Part shown: piece by piece, positions 55,736 to 64,000 of the stretch | Layout of the letters: every line of letters begins with the position of its first letter | Numbering within the stretch: position 1 is the first letter of the stretch | Position numbers and translations under genes: made by a program | Source of the DNA: Gammaproteobacteria bacterium | GTDB taxonomy: Bacteria; Pseudomonadota; Gammaproteobacteria; Pseudomonadales; Halomonadaceae | DNA length: 64,000 nucleotides | Assembly: GCA_023485185.1 (NCBI GenBank) | Contig: JAMCZP010000361.1 | Span: 6,188 to 70,187 of the forward strand | Reading direction: 5' to 3' | Notes under the pieces: model-generated | Told to the model about the DNA's origin: nothing | The model's database searches: none | What the model saw: only the letters and a program-made list of their open reading frames with translations

Positions 55736-56880
55736 AGGGACTCCCTGTGGTCTGGTCGACTAGAGGCTTCATGACTAGACGCATGGCGCTCCAGTTCAAT
55801 ATGATGGGAAGAACTCTCTTCCAAAATCGTCGTATGCTTATCGTTATATAGTTCGCTGTGCTGATAGCGAATTTTTACTTCTTTCAAGAGCACCAGAATC
55901 ACAGCAGCAATAGGCAGTGCCAACAATACACCGGTTAGCCCAAACAGACGGCCCCCCGCCAGAACGGCGAAAATGACCGCCACCGGGTGTAACCCTATTT
56001 TATCGCCTAGCAATTTAGGCTGCAGCACCACACTTTCTGCGATTTGTCCGACGCTGAAAACAGCAATAACACCAACCACTCCCCACCAGGTTCCAAATTG
56101 AAACAGCGCAACGACAACAGCAATGATCAGCCCTACGATAAAGCCTAAGAACGGCACAATACTCACTAAGCCAGATACAACACCAATTAATAGGCCAAAG
56201 TTAAGCCCCATCAATGTTAACCCGATCGCATAAATAACGCCTAAACACATCATTACCAGCAACTGTCCGCGCAAAAATGAAGACAGCACTTCATCGCAGC
56301 GGCGTGCTAACCTAAAGGTGTCATCAGCAAACTGACGCGGGATTAAGTTAGCAATGCTAGACAACAAACGGTTCCAATCTAAAAGTAGATAAAACGTTAC
56401 GACGGGTATTAGTGCGACATACGTTATCCAAGTGACAAACGCCATGCCGGAGCGACCAATTTGGCCTAACGCTTGCGCCAAATAGCCACCTGCATTCTGC
56501 CAGTTTTCAGCCAGCGCCTCTTGCACATTGCCAAGCTCAGTTGCTAAATCGTAGCCGGTCCACTCTTGCACCTGAGGCCCTAACACATTCTCTACCCAGT
56601 CAAACACGCTAGGTATGGCATCACCCAGTTGCTTTAACTGCTGAACGATAAGCGGTATTAAAATCAGCAGGCTCGTCACCAGCATTACCAGCAGTACTAA
56701 AAAGACACTGCACACTGCCAGTGGCCGATTCATACCCCAGCGCTGAAAACGGTTAGCTAATGGGTCGGCTAAATAAGCGAGAATCATCCCAGCAATAAAA
56801 GGCATCAGTACTGCATCTAACAAAAAAATCAGGCCACCGATCACCACTAATAGCAGGATACCCCACCAAGAATTACGCAT
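55732..56880 (-). CDS. AI-2E family transporter (PerM-like)
   Basis: The 382-residue protein has about eight membrane helices with the family pattern: LLLVVIGGLIFLLDAVLMPFIAGMILAYLADPLANR at the N-terminus and GLTGVLLALPIAAVILVLL near the end. Substrates in this family range from quorum signals to ions and are not readable here. It overlaps hda and is 197 bases from the divergent purM, the arrangement common in gammaproteobacteria. Confidence 0.88.
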   Translation of the reverse strand: MRNSWWGILLLVVIGGLIFLLDAVLMPFIAGMILAYLADPLANRFQRWGMNRPLAVCSVFLVLLVMLVTSLLILIPLIVQQLKQLGDAIPSVFDWVENVLGPQVQEWTGYDLATELGNVQEALAENWQNAGGYLAQALGQIGRSGMAFVTWITYVALIPVVTFYLLLDWNRLLSSIANLIPRQFADDTFRLARRCDEVLSSFLRGQLLVMMCLGVIYAIGLTLMGLNFGLLIGVVSGLVSIVPFLGFIVGLIIAVVVALFQFGTWWGVVGVIAVFSVGQIAESVVLQPKLLGDKIGLHPVAVIFAVLAGGRLFGLTGVLLALPIAAVILVLLKEVKIRYQHSELYNDKHTTILEESSSHHIELERHASSHEASSRPDHRESL

Positions 56881-57077
56881 ACATCCCTCTCAATCTTGGA
56901 TTTAATCCGAGCACTAACTATGCCGGATATAAGCGAAAGTCGCTCGTTTAGCATTGCTTAATGTGTGACAGCGGTGCGAGCTGGGCCGCTGGGTGTTACA
57001 ATCCGCTGCAGTAATCGCCCAGCACTGGCTATGTCGCCAGCACTACCAGCACCGCTATTTGCTTCACAGGATCTGTC

Positions 57078-58145
57078 ATGACCGAGACCTCCTCTTCTTC
57101 GGCTACTCCTTCCCTCAGCTACAAGGACGCAGGCGTCGATATTGATGCCGGTAACGCCCTGGTTGACCGCATCAAACACGTTGCCAAACGCACGACTCGC
57201 CCAGAAGTAATGGGCGGGCTGGGTGGTTTCGGTGCGCTTTGCGAAATTCCAGCAGGCTATCGGCAACCCGTGCTTGTCTCGGGCACAGATGGCGTCGGCA
57301 CTAAGCTGCGCCTGGCAATGGATCTTGGCAAACACGATACGATTGGTATTGATTTAGTTGCCATGTGTGTCAACGATTTGATCGTTGCCGGAGCCGAGCC
57401 ACTGCTATTTCTTGACTACTATGCCACGGGTAAGCTCGATGTGGATATTGCTGCTGACGTTGTCACCGGTATTGGTGCCGGTTGCGAGCTGGCAGGATGC
57501 GCGTTGGTAGGTGGGGAAACCGCCGAAATGCCGGGCATGTACGAAGGCAGCGACTATGATCTGGCAGGCTTTTGCGTGGGTGTCGTTGAAAAATCAGATA
57601 TTTTAGATGGCAGCAAAGTAGCCGAAGGGGATGTGATTCTTGGCTTGGCATCATCGGGGCCGCACTCCAACGGCTACTCGCTGATTCGTAAAATTCTCGA
57701 CGTCAGCAACGCCTCGCTGGACACTGACATCGCAGGCACCAGCCTCGCTGATGCGCTCATGGTGCCCACCCGCATCTACGTTAAATCGCTGCTCTCTTTG
57801 ATGCGCGGCAGCGAGATTGCTGTGCACGCCCTATCGCATATTACCGGTGGCGGCCTGCTGGAAAATATTCCTCGCGTGCTGCCCGACGACCTCGCCGCCC
57901 ATATTGATATCAACAGTTGGCAGCGCCCGGCGGTATTTGACTGGCTACAAGCCAAAGGCAACGTCAATGAAACCGAAATGCACCGTGTGCTTAACTGCGG
58001 CATCGGCATGGTAGTAGTGGTACCTGAGCAACAAGCGGAGCAAGCTATCGCTCATCTGGAAGCTGAAGGTGAGTCTGTTTACCGCCTGGGCCAGATTGTT
58101 AAACGTCAAGAGGAAGCCGTTATTCTGGAGAACCTCTCGGCATGA
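57078..58145 (+). CDS. purM: Phosphoribosylformylglycinamidine cyclo-ligase
   Basis: Closes the imidazole ring to give AIR in purine synthesis. The 355-residue protein matches E. coli PurM (345) with [55 protein letters not shown] and [15 protein letters not shown] lies upstream of the ATG. Its stop overlaps the purN start (ATGA), so the two are coupled. Confidence 0.97.
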   Translation: MTETSSSSATPSLSYKDAGVDIDAGNALVDRIKHVAKRTTRPEVMGGLGGFGALCEIPAGYRQPVLVSGTDGVGTKLRLAMDLGKHDTIGIDLVAMCVNDLIVAGAEPLLFLDYYATGKLDVDIAADVVTGIGAGCELAGCALVGGETAEMPGMYEGSDYDLAGFCVGVVEKSDILDGSKVAEGDVILGLASSGPHSNGYSLIRKILDVSNASLDTDIAGTSLADALMVPTRIYVKSLLSLMRGSEIAVHALSHITGGGLLENIPRVLPDDLAAHIDINSWQRPAVFDWLQAKGNVNETEMHRVLNCGIGMVVVVPEQQAEQAIAHLEAEGESVYRLGQIVKRQEEAVILENLSA

Positions 58146-58897
58146 CCAATACGGACTATCAAAGCGATACTATTCGCGACGTAACGCCAGAACCCCTTGG
58201 TGCACGCCGCATTGTGGTACTTATTTCGGGTAGCGGCAGCAATCTACAGGCACTTATTGATGCCCAGTCTCATGATCGCTTGGGTGGCGGTGAAATTGTC
58301 GCGGTGATTTCCAACGTAGCTGACGCTTACGGCTTAAAGCGTGCTCATGAAGCAGGCATTGAAGCCGTCGCCCTGCCGCACCGCGAATATGATAGCCGTG
58401 AAGCCTATGATGGCGCGTTAATTAAAGTCATTGAGCGCCACGAACCGGATCTGATTGTACTGGCTGGCTTTATGCGGATTTTGACGCCCCGTTTTGTACA
58501 GCGGTTTTTGGGCCGCATGTTGAATATCCACCCGTCGCTGCTGCCGAACTATCAAGGACTCAATACCCATGCGCGAGCGCTTGCAGATGGCGTCGCCAGC
58601 CATGGCTGTAGCGTGCATTTTGTCACTGAAGAGCTAGATGGTGGCCCAGTAGTACTGCAAGCGGAACTGGAGGTCAGCGCTGATGATACGGTCGAAGCGC
58701 TGCAGGAGAAAATTCAAGCCCGAGAGCATTTGATCTACCCCATTGCCGTGCAGTGGTTCTTGGAAGGCAGGCTGCAGTTCAGTGCAGAAGGCGCCAAAAT
58801 GGATGGTCACCTGCTACCAGAACATGGCATGCGACTTTCCCACGCCGACGCTGCTGAAGAACTTGATGAGGAGTTAGACGAAGAGCCTCAGGATTAA
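58142..58897 (+). CDS. purN: Phosphoribosylglycinamide formyltransferase
   Basis: Transfers the formyl group from 10-formyl-THF to GAR. The 251-residue protein has [24 protein letters not shown] with the catalytic Asn-His pair and [13 protein letters not shown] with the catalytic Asp. It is longer than E. coli PurN (212) by about 20 residues at the N-terminus and a Glu/Asp-rich tail, possibly a salt adaptation. It is coupled to purM. A bidirectional terminator follows. Confidence 0.96.
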   Translation: MTNTDYQSDTIRDVTPEPLGARRIVVLISGSGSNLQALIDAQSHDRLGGGEIVAVISNVADAYGLKRAHEAGIEAVALPHREYDSREAYDGALIKVIERHEPDLIVLAGFMRILTPRFVQRFLGRMLNIHPSLLPNYQGLNTHARALADGVASHGCSVHFVTEELDGGPVVLQAELEVSADDTVEALQEKIQAREHLIYPIAVQWFLEGRLQFSAEGAKMDGHLLPEHGMRLSHADAAEELDEELDEEPQD

Positions 58898-58930
58898 CTG
58901 GCGCATTTAACCAACAGCGTAGTGACTAAA

Positions 58931-58967
58931 AAGCGCCTTACGATTAATAAACCGTAAGGCGCTTTTT
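58931..58967. terminator. Bidirectional terminator between purN and dcd
   Basis: AAGCGCCTTACG (58931-58942) pairs with CGTAAGGCGCTT (58953-58964), with T residues after and A residues before the stem. It lies between converging genes. Confidence 0.9.
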
Positions 58968-58986
58968 CATAGCGCGATGGTGAACA

Positions 58987-59553
58987 TCAGGTGCGTGGCA
59001 GCGTAACGCCGCGCTGCCCCATATATTTCCCGCCCCGGTCTTTGTACGAGGTTTCACACACTTCATCGGACTCTAAAAACAGCATCTGCGCCACACCCTC
59101 ATGGGCATAAATTTTCGCGGGCAGATTGGTGGTGTTAGAGAACTCCAGGGTAACGTGGCCTTCCCACTCGGGCTCCAACGGCGTTACGTTAACAATAATG
59201 CCACAGCGCGCGTAGGTAGATTTTCCTAAGCAGATGGTAAGTACATTGCGAGGAATACGGAAGTACTCAACCGTGCGCGCCAGGGCGAATGAATTCGGCG
59301 GAATAACGCATACGTCGCCTTTAATATCGACGAAGCTTTTTGCATCAAACGCTTTCGGGTCAACAATCGCCGAGTGAATATTGGTGAATACCTTAAACTC
59401 ATCCGCGCAACGCACGTCATACCCATAGCTTGAAGTGCCGTAGGAAATAACGCGCTGGTCATTCACATAGCGCACCTGTTCGGCTTCAAATGGCTCAATC
59501 ATCCCATCGCTTTTAGCCATACGACGAATCCAATTATCAGATTTGATACTCAT
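58987..59553 (-). CDS. dcd: dCTP deaminase
   Basis: Deaminates dCTP to dUTP for thymidylate synthesis. The 188-residue protein matches E. coli Dcd (193): [12 protein letters not shown] at the N-terminus, [31 protein letters not shown] around the catalytic Ser/Arg/Glu, and C-terminal [12 protein letters not shown]. It lies 11 bases after apbC in the same direction, so the two form one unit. Confidence 0.96.
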   Translation of the reverse strand: MSIKSDNWIRRMAKSDGMIEPFEAEQVRYVNDQRVISYGTSSYGYDVRCADEFKVFTNIHSAIVDPKAFDAKSFVDIKGDVCVIPPNSFALARTVEYFRIPRNVLTICLGKSTYARCGIIVNVTPLEPEWEGHVTLEFSNTTNLPAKIYAHEGVAQMLFLESDEVCETSYKDRGGKYMGQRGVTLPRT

Positions 59554-59564
59554 GTGTTACATCA

Positions 59565-60365
59565 TCACTCGCTAAAGGAAATAGTGGGGCCATTGGCTTG
59601 GCTGGCATTAACCGCTTCGGCTACTTTTTGGGCAATTGCAGCAAAGGTCTGACTCACCGAACCTTCAGGCTCAGATATCACGCTCGGGCGCCCGGAGTCT
59701 GTCAATTCGCGGATAGAGAGCGTCAATGGCAACCGACCTAGCACTTGAGTATCGTACTCTTGTGCGATGCTGTCTCCACCGCCAGTTCCAAAAATAGCCG
59801 CTTCGTGGCCACAGTTTTTACAGTGATACAGGCTCATATTCTCAACCACGCCCAACACCGGAACATTAACCTTGCGGAACATTTCGATCCCTTTACGGGC
59901 ATCCAGCAGCGCAATATCCTGGGGCGTTGTGACAATCACAGCCCCTGCCACCGGCACTTTCTGCGCCAGCGTCAGTTGGATATCACCGGTACCCGGCGGC
60001 ATATCGATCAACAGAAAATCAAGATTGTCCCATTGGGTTTGCGTTAGCATCTGCTGAAACGCCCCTACCACCATTGGCCCGCGCCATACCATCGGCTCAC
60101 GTGTGTTGACCATAAAGGCCATCGACATCGCTTGAAGGCCATGGGCTTCCAGCGGCAGAAACTTATCATTGGCCGCCGCTTGAGGGCGAACACCCTCCTT
60201 TACGCCAAGCATTTGGGCTTGGCTGGGCCCGTAAATATCTGCATCAAGCACACCCACCCGATATCCTTGCGCCGACAATGCTAACGCCAAGTTCACGGTG
60301 ACCGTGGATTTCCCCACGCCCCCTTTACCCGATGCCACTGCAATAATATGTTTAACCCCATCCAT
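59565..60365 (-). CDS. apbC: Iron-sulfur cluster carrier ATPase ApbC/Mrp
   Basis: The 266-residue ParA-type ATPase has the deviant Walker A ASGKGGVGKST, DADIYGPSQAQMLGV, LLIDMPPGTGDIQLTL and the cluster-binding CxxC in YHCKNCGHE. It lacks the N-terminal DUF59 domain of longer Mrp proteins (E. coli 369), starting directly at the ATPase. AGGAG precedes the ATG at 60365. It should deliver Fe-S clusters to apoproteins. Confidence 0.93.
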   Translation of the reverse strand: MDGVKHIIAVASGKGGVGKSTVTVNLALALSAQGYRVGVLDADIYGPSQAQMLGVKEGVRPQAAANDKFLPLEAHGLQAMSMAFMVNTREPMVWRGPMVVGAFQQMLTQTQWDNLDFLLIDMPPGTGDIQLTLAQKVPVAGAVIVTTPQDIALLDARKGIEMFRKVNVPVLGVVENMSLYHCKNCGHEAAIFGTGGGDSIAQEYDTQVLGRLPLTLSIRELTDSGRPSVISEPEGSVSQTFAAIAQKVAEAVNASQANGPTISFSE

Positions 60366-60541
60366 TCAATGGCACTCCTAGCGTTGTTAGGCTCTGCACA
60401 TATAAGGCAGGCTCTGAATTCACGTTGAGTGAATGATACTCCTTGGGGCCTTAATCATAAACCAGCAACAAGAAAGCGGATGCCGGTTGCCCGACATCCG
60501 CTCTCATGTTGCCGCGTTAACAACTTACTGCGTATTCATGA

Positions 60542-61678
60542 TTAACCAGCATTTTGCTCTGCTTCATCACTTCCACCGTCGCTGTCGTTGGCACTCTCAT
60601 CATCAGATGAGCTCTCTTCATTAGATGAATTACCAGTCTCTTCACTTACCGACTGCTCAGTCTCGGCCATACGGCTATCTAAGTTTGAAAGTTCGTCGCG
60701 CCATTCGCTGAGTTGAGTCTCCAAGCGCTCAAGCTGATTTTCTCGCTCTTCAATATCGCTCTCAACACTAGCCACTTCTTCACGGCCCATATCCAAAGCA
60801 ACCATCAAGTCGTCCATCTCACTGCGCACTTGGCTGAGGCTCTGCTCTTCTTCTTCACGAAGTTCAGTCAACGAATCAATCTCATTTTGCAATTCATCGC
60901 GCTCACTAGCCAACGAATCACGCTCACTTTGAATAGTGGCAAGCTCTTCTTGGGCGCTAGCTACTTCCTCTTCCAGACCACTGATCTGTTCATTAGCTTG
61001 GCTGATCTGCTCTTCCAACTCAGCCAACGCATCTTCAGCAGTGCTTAATTCTTCTACAGCCTGTTGACGCTGCTCTTCTGCTTGCTGGCGCGCAGACTCC
61101 GCTTCCTGACGAGCAGTATCGGCGCTCTCACGCGCTTCTTCTACCTGCTGCAGGGTACTTTCAGCTTCATCGCGGGTTGAGACTATCTCGTCGCGCTCTT
61201 CGCGCAACGTGCTCATTTCACCTTCAGCACCTTCTAATTGCTCAGTTAAGGTGGTGATTTCTGACTGTAGTGCATCGCGCTCGGACTCAAGCTCCTCAAG
61301 GCGCGATTGAACCTCACTGGCTTCGCCCTGAGCGCTTTCTAACGACGCGCGTGCAGACTCCTGCTGCCCTTCAAGCGATGCCATTTCTTCCTGAAGCGCC
61401 GCCAAATTGGTTTCAGCCTCCTCAATTTCCGCAATGCGTTGGCTCAACTGGCTATTACGCTGCTCAGCACTGGCAAGCTGCTCCTCAAGGTTTTCGACGC
61501 GATCCTGCCGGGTGCCCGCGTTCGATTGCGCCATGATTGCCCAAACAACCGCAATCGCGGCGATACCCGCAATGGCCTTTACCCGGTTATCTTGAAAGAG
61601 GGTTTTCATATCCGACTTTTTGGCCGACTCTGGCTTTTTGGCTGGCGGCTGATGATCGGTATGGTTGGTTTCCGTCAT
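60542..61678 (-). CDS. Membrane-anchored long coiled-coil protein of unknown function
   Basis: The 378-residue protein has a short charged N-terminus, one membrane helix (about 34-50), then about 290 residues of uninterrupted Glu/Gln/Arg-rich heptad-like coiled coil (57-340) and a low-complexity Ser/Glu/Asp tail. The predicted topology is a periplasmic rod anchored in the inner membrane. The composition is strongly acidic. I recognise no domain; it could be a spacer or envelope-scaffold protein. Its start has GAGGAAA upstream (61684-61690). It stands alone, 176 bases from apbC. Confidence 0.8.
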   Translation of the reverse strand: MTETNHTDHQPPAKKPESAKKSDMKTLFQDNRVKAIAGIAAIAVVWAIMAQSNAGTRQDRVENLEEQLASAEQRNSQLSQRIAEIEEAETNLAALQEEMASLEGQQESARASLESAQGEASEVQSRLEELESERDALQSEITTLTEQLEGAEGEMSTLREERDEIVSTRDEAESTLQQVEEARESADTARQEAESARQQAEEQRQQAVEELSTAEDALAELEEQISQANEQISGLEEEVASAQEELATIQSERDSLASERDELQNEIDSLTELREEEEQSLSQVRSEMDDLMVALDMGREEVASVESDIEERENQLERLETQLSEWRDELSNLDSRMAETEQSVSEETGNSSNEESSSDDESANDSDGGSDEAEQNAG

Positions 61679-61869
61679 TATGTTTTCCTCTGTGGTCTAG
61701 GCTAACACTTGTTCAAGATAATGATAATTAGTAGCATTATTAATGCGCTAGCAATGGCTGATTTCCCTTTCAGCATACACAGCTCACTGGATCTAGCCAG
61801 TCTGTTAATGAAAACGTGTATAAATGTTGCTGAAGCGTTACTGAAAAACGGCTCAATAAAATTAAAAAA

Positions 61870-62700
61870 TTAATCTCGCTTGGCTACCAACGGGTGTTTA
61901 CCAGGGTCAAAGCCTGAGGCTTGTCCGTTTAATGTGTCAAACCAAGCTAACGTGGAGTGCAGCGAAACGACGCTACCTACCACTAGTAGCGTAGGCGGTT
62001 TAATCTCACCCGCCAAGAAAGCATCTGGCAACCGTGAGAGCGTACCAATATGCGTTTGCTGCTGGCGCGTCGTGCCTTGCTCGATTAATGCTAGTGGTGT
62101 CTCAGCAAGCAGTCCATTGGCAATAAGTGCGCGACTAATCACTTCGACACTGCCAAGCCCCATGTAAAACACCAGCGTCTGTCCCGGGCGCGCTAAGGCA
62201 TCCCAATCCAACTCACACTCACCCTGTTGCAAATGGCCGGTAACAAACCTCACCGACTGGGCATGATCGCGATGGGTCAAGGGAATGCCTGCGTATGCAG
62301 CACACCCTGAGGCAGCCGTGATTCCTGGTATTACTTCCACACTAATCTGCGCCGCTACTAAAGCTTCAAGCTCTTCCCCACCGCGGCCAAATATAAAGGG
62401 ATCACCGCCCTTAAGCCTAATCACGCGCTTACCCTGCTTTGCCCAAGTAACCAACGCTTGGTTGATGCCTTCTTGGGGCACACTGTGTAGTGAAGATGCT
62501 TTACCCACATAAAAACACTCAGCCTTATCAGAGATAAACTTAAGGATCTCATCACTTACCAAGCGGTCATACAGCACTACCTCAGCGGTTTGCAGCCGCT
62601 TGTATGCTTTTAACGTCAATAACTCAGGGTCTCCCGGCCCTGCCCCCACTAAACTAACGACACCATGTGGCCGAGTGGCTTGCTCTTGTCCTGCTTCCAA
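61870..62700 (-). CDS. cobA: Uroporphyrinogen-III C-methyltransferase
   Basis: Methylates uroporphyrinogen III to precorrin-2, toward sirohaem or cobalamin. The 276-residue single-domain SUMT carries VSLVGAGPGDPELLTLKA, VLYDRLVS, RLKGGDPFIFGRGGEE and PGITAASGCAAYAGIPLTHR. The frame begins with TTG at 62700 with GAGGTG upstream, since no ATG fits before the conserved N-terminus. It is a lone gene (no cysG). Nothing else for cobalamin lies nearby, so sirohaem for sulfite/nitrite reductase is a likely end use. Confidence 0.93.
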   Translation of the reverse strand: MEAGQEQATRPHGVVSLVGAGPGDPELLTLKAYKRLQTAEVVLYDRLVSDEILKFISDKAECFYVGKASSLHSVPQEGINQALVTWAKQGKRVIRLKGGDPFIFGRGGEELEALVAAQISVEVIPGITAASGCAAYAGIPLTHRDHAQSVRFVTGHLQQGECELDWDALARPGQTLVFYMGLGSVEVISRALIANGLLAETPLALIEQGTTRQQQTHIGTLSRLPDAFLAGEIKPPTLLVVGSVVSLHSTLAWFDTLNGQASGFDPGKHPLVAKRD

Positions 62701-62946
62701 GACATCACCTCAAAGAATAAAAATACGATTTAATATATTAAAAAGTAATTAATAATATCATTAAATTTTTCACCTGCACGGCTGGCGCGTTAAAAAGCCA
62801 ACCTATAAATAACCAATAATAATAATTATATTCTAAAAAAATATAAATAATGCTCATTTTATCTGCAATGGCTTACATCCTGTTTACGTAATTAGCGCTA
62901 ATCTTCACGATTAAATTTTAATTTGCATATGTTTGGAGATTCACGC

Positions 62947-63849
62947 ATGCCCGTGAATGAGATTAGAGCCCCTCAGAACGTCTGTGCTGATCAGCTCATC
63001 GCCGCTATACCTGGCGTCATTTTTCAGTTTCATCGTTCGCATAATGGTCATATGTACTTCCCCTATTTAGAGGGAGGTGGTGTTGCCCTTAAACATGTTG
63101 ACCGGGACGTATTGGCGCAAAATGCGGGGGGCCTCGTGGAGCAATTGACGGGAAACGATCATCCTAAAATCATGTCCGCCATTGAGCGCTCTGCTCGCTG
63201 GATGCTGCCATTGACAACACGTTTTCGGCTCCCTTTTCCCAAAGCCAATCCCCACTGGATTGCGGTCAGTGCAAGACCTGAGCCGGTTAATGACGGTGTT
63301 CGTTGGAACGGCATAATGATGGACATCAGTGATCAGGTAACCGAAGAGCAGCGGCTGCGTAAATTGTGCGACACAGACCCATTGACCGAGCTCCCCAATC
63401 GACGCAAATTGATGGTGCATTTAACCCAATTGGCCTCTACCAGCACGCGGCACGGCACGCCCCTATCCATCATGATGGTGGATATCGATCATTTTAAAAG
63501 GCTTAACGATCGGTGGGGGCACCTGCATGGCGACGACGTTCTCAAACAACTTGCAGATAAAGCACAGTCGTTATTGCGCTGTGAAGACATGGTCGCCCGC
63601 TTAGGAGGCGAAGAGTTTATGGTAGTGCTGCCACTTACACCGCTGCAGCAATGCCATACACTTGCCAACCGATTACGCCAAGCGATAAGCATGCACGACT
63701 TCGGTATGGGCGCAGGCCATGTAACACTGAGCATTGGCATCGCTGAGTACCGCTGTGGTGAACCCCTCACCAGTTTGATTGAACGGGCTGACCAGGCGCT
63801 ATACAACGCTAAAGATATTGGCCGCAACTGTGTTTGCATCATGCGCTAA
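62947..63849 (+). CDS. PAS-GGDEF diguanylate cyclase
   Basis: Makes cyclic di-GMP. From the ATG at 62947 (GGAG at 62936-62939) the protein has 300 residues. The N-terminal half (about 15-130) looks like a PAS sensor (IPGVIFQFHRS ... WNGIMMDISDQVTEEQR). The GGDEF domain has DTDPLTELPNRR, VDIDHFKRLNDRWGHLHGDD and GGEEF at 220-224. An inhibitory I-site RCED (211-214) sits five residues before, so product inhibition is expected. There is no membrane segment, so it is cytoplasmic. The signal is unknown. Confidence 0.93.
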   Translation: MPVNEIRAPQNVCADQLIAAIPGVIFQFHRSHNGHMYFPYLEGGGVALKHVDRDVLAQNAGGLVEQLTGNDHPKIMSAIERSARWMLPLTTRFRLPFPKANPHWIAVSARPEPVNDGVRWNGIMMDISDQVTEEQRLRKLCDTDPLTELPNRRKLMVHLTQLASTSTRHGTPLSIMMVDIDHFKRLNDRWGHLHGDDVLKQLADKAQSLLRCEDMVARLGGEEFMVVLPLTPLQQCHTLANRLRQAISMHDFGMGAGHVTLSIGIAEYRCGEPLTSLIERADQALYNAKDIGRNCVCIMR

Positions 63850-63878
63850 AACGTACACCTATTAGCAGGAGTTAAATT

Positions 63879-64000
63879 ATGGCAACCCTTGCCGAACAAA
63901 CTTGCCAGCCATGCAGTAGCAACGCTCCAAGGTTAAGCCTAGATGAGGCTGAAACATTGCTAAAAGACCTCCGTGAGTGGCAGATTGTCGAGCACGATGG
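63879..64000 (+). CDS. phhB: Pterin-4a-carbinolamine dehydratase, partial (N-terminus only)
   Basis: AGGAG (63867-63871) and ATG at 63879 open a frame that runs off the window after 40 codons. The residues CQPCSSNAPRLS ... LLKDLREWQIVEHD resemble the N-terminus of PhhB (Cys-x-x-Cys, then xWxIV), which recycles the pterin cofactor of phenylalanine hydroxylase. It is 29 bases after the diguanylate cyclase stop and probably co-transcribed. Confidence 0.75.
   Translation, partial: MATLAEQTCQPCSSNAPRLSLDEAETLLKDLREWQIVEHD

Overview
The window reads as ordinary chromosome of a moderately halophilic gammaproteobacterium. The protein set points to Halomonadaceae (Halomonas/Vreelandella): PsrA next to LexA, AcnB, PpsR divergent from PpsA, a phasin, MetNIQ, and PerM-Hda followed by PurMN. 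This placement is my inference from remembered protein families; no search was run. Genes are dense on both strands. I see no prophage, insertion sequence, CRISPR array or integron. The first and last genes (cydB, phhB) are cut by the window edges.

Layout. 0-3.6 kb: a cydAB terminal oxidase and a CaCA-type cation exchanger on the minus strand. 3.8-7.5 kb: the pqiABC lipid-transport operon. 7.5-14 kb: a helix-hairpin-helix protein, an RhlE-type helicase with a long leader, a CynX-like transporter, asparaginase and small unknowns. 14.1-16.6 kb: a queC-queE-(tandem queD-like)-YkgJ operon for preQ0 synthesis. 16.6-21.3 kb: miaE followed by a 1299-residue SARP-like/AAA/TPR regulator on the minus strand. 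21.3-32.6 kb: acnB, an RraA-fold protein, a membrane GDPD, ggt, and divergent ppsA/ppsR. 32.6-36.5 kb: hpt, nagZ, an L,D-transpeptidase and psrA facing lexA. 36.5-41.9 kb: an ECF-type permease, purU, an RNase J-like nuclease, and molybdopterin genes (moaE, a moaC-moaD fusion, mobB).

41.9-47.9 kb is a nucleobase salvage block: uraA, upp, ung, gpt, apt, an AzgA-like permease, then riboflavin synthase. 48-51.4 kb is a methionine block: a structured leader with its own promoter and terminator, metNIQ, and the free methionine-R-sulfoxide reductase msrC. Two identical tRNA-Val(GAC) genes follow. 51.9-64 kb holds an EEP-family hydrolase, fumC, a phasin, hda-perM, purMN, dcd, apbC, a coiled-coil membrane protein, cobA, a diguanylate cyclase and the start of phhB.

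The most interesting signals are in RNA and gene architecture. They are the candidate cis-regulatory RNA upstream of metNIQ, mutually exclusive hairpins between upp and uraA, the moaC-moaD fusion, a QueD-like protein whose two halves keep complementary active-site parts, and the giant regulator apparently co-transcribed with miaE. Short 13-15 bp tandem repeats also occur at three gene ends or leaders. No clear multi-gene undescribed system (for example a defence island) is present.
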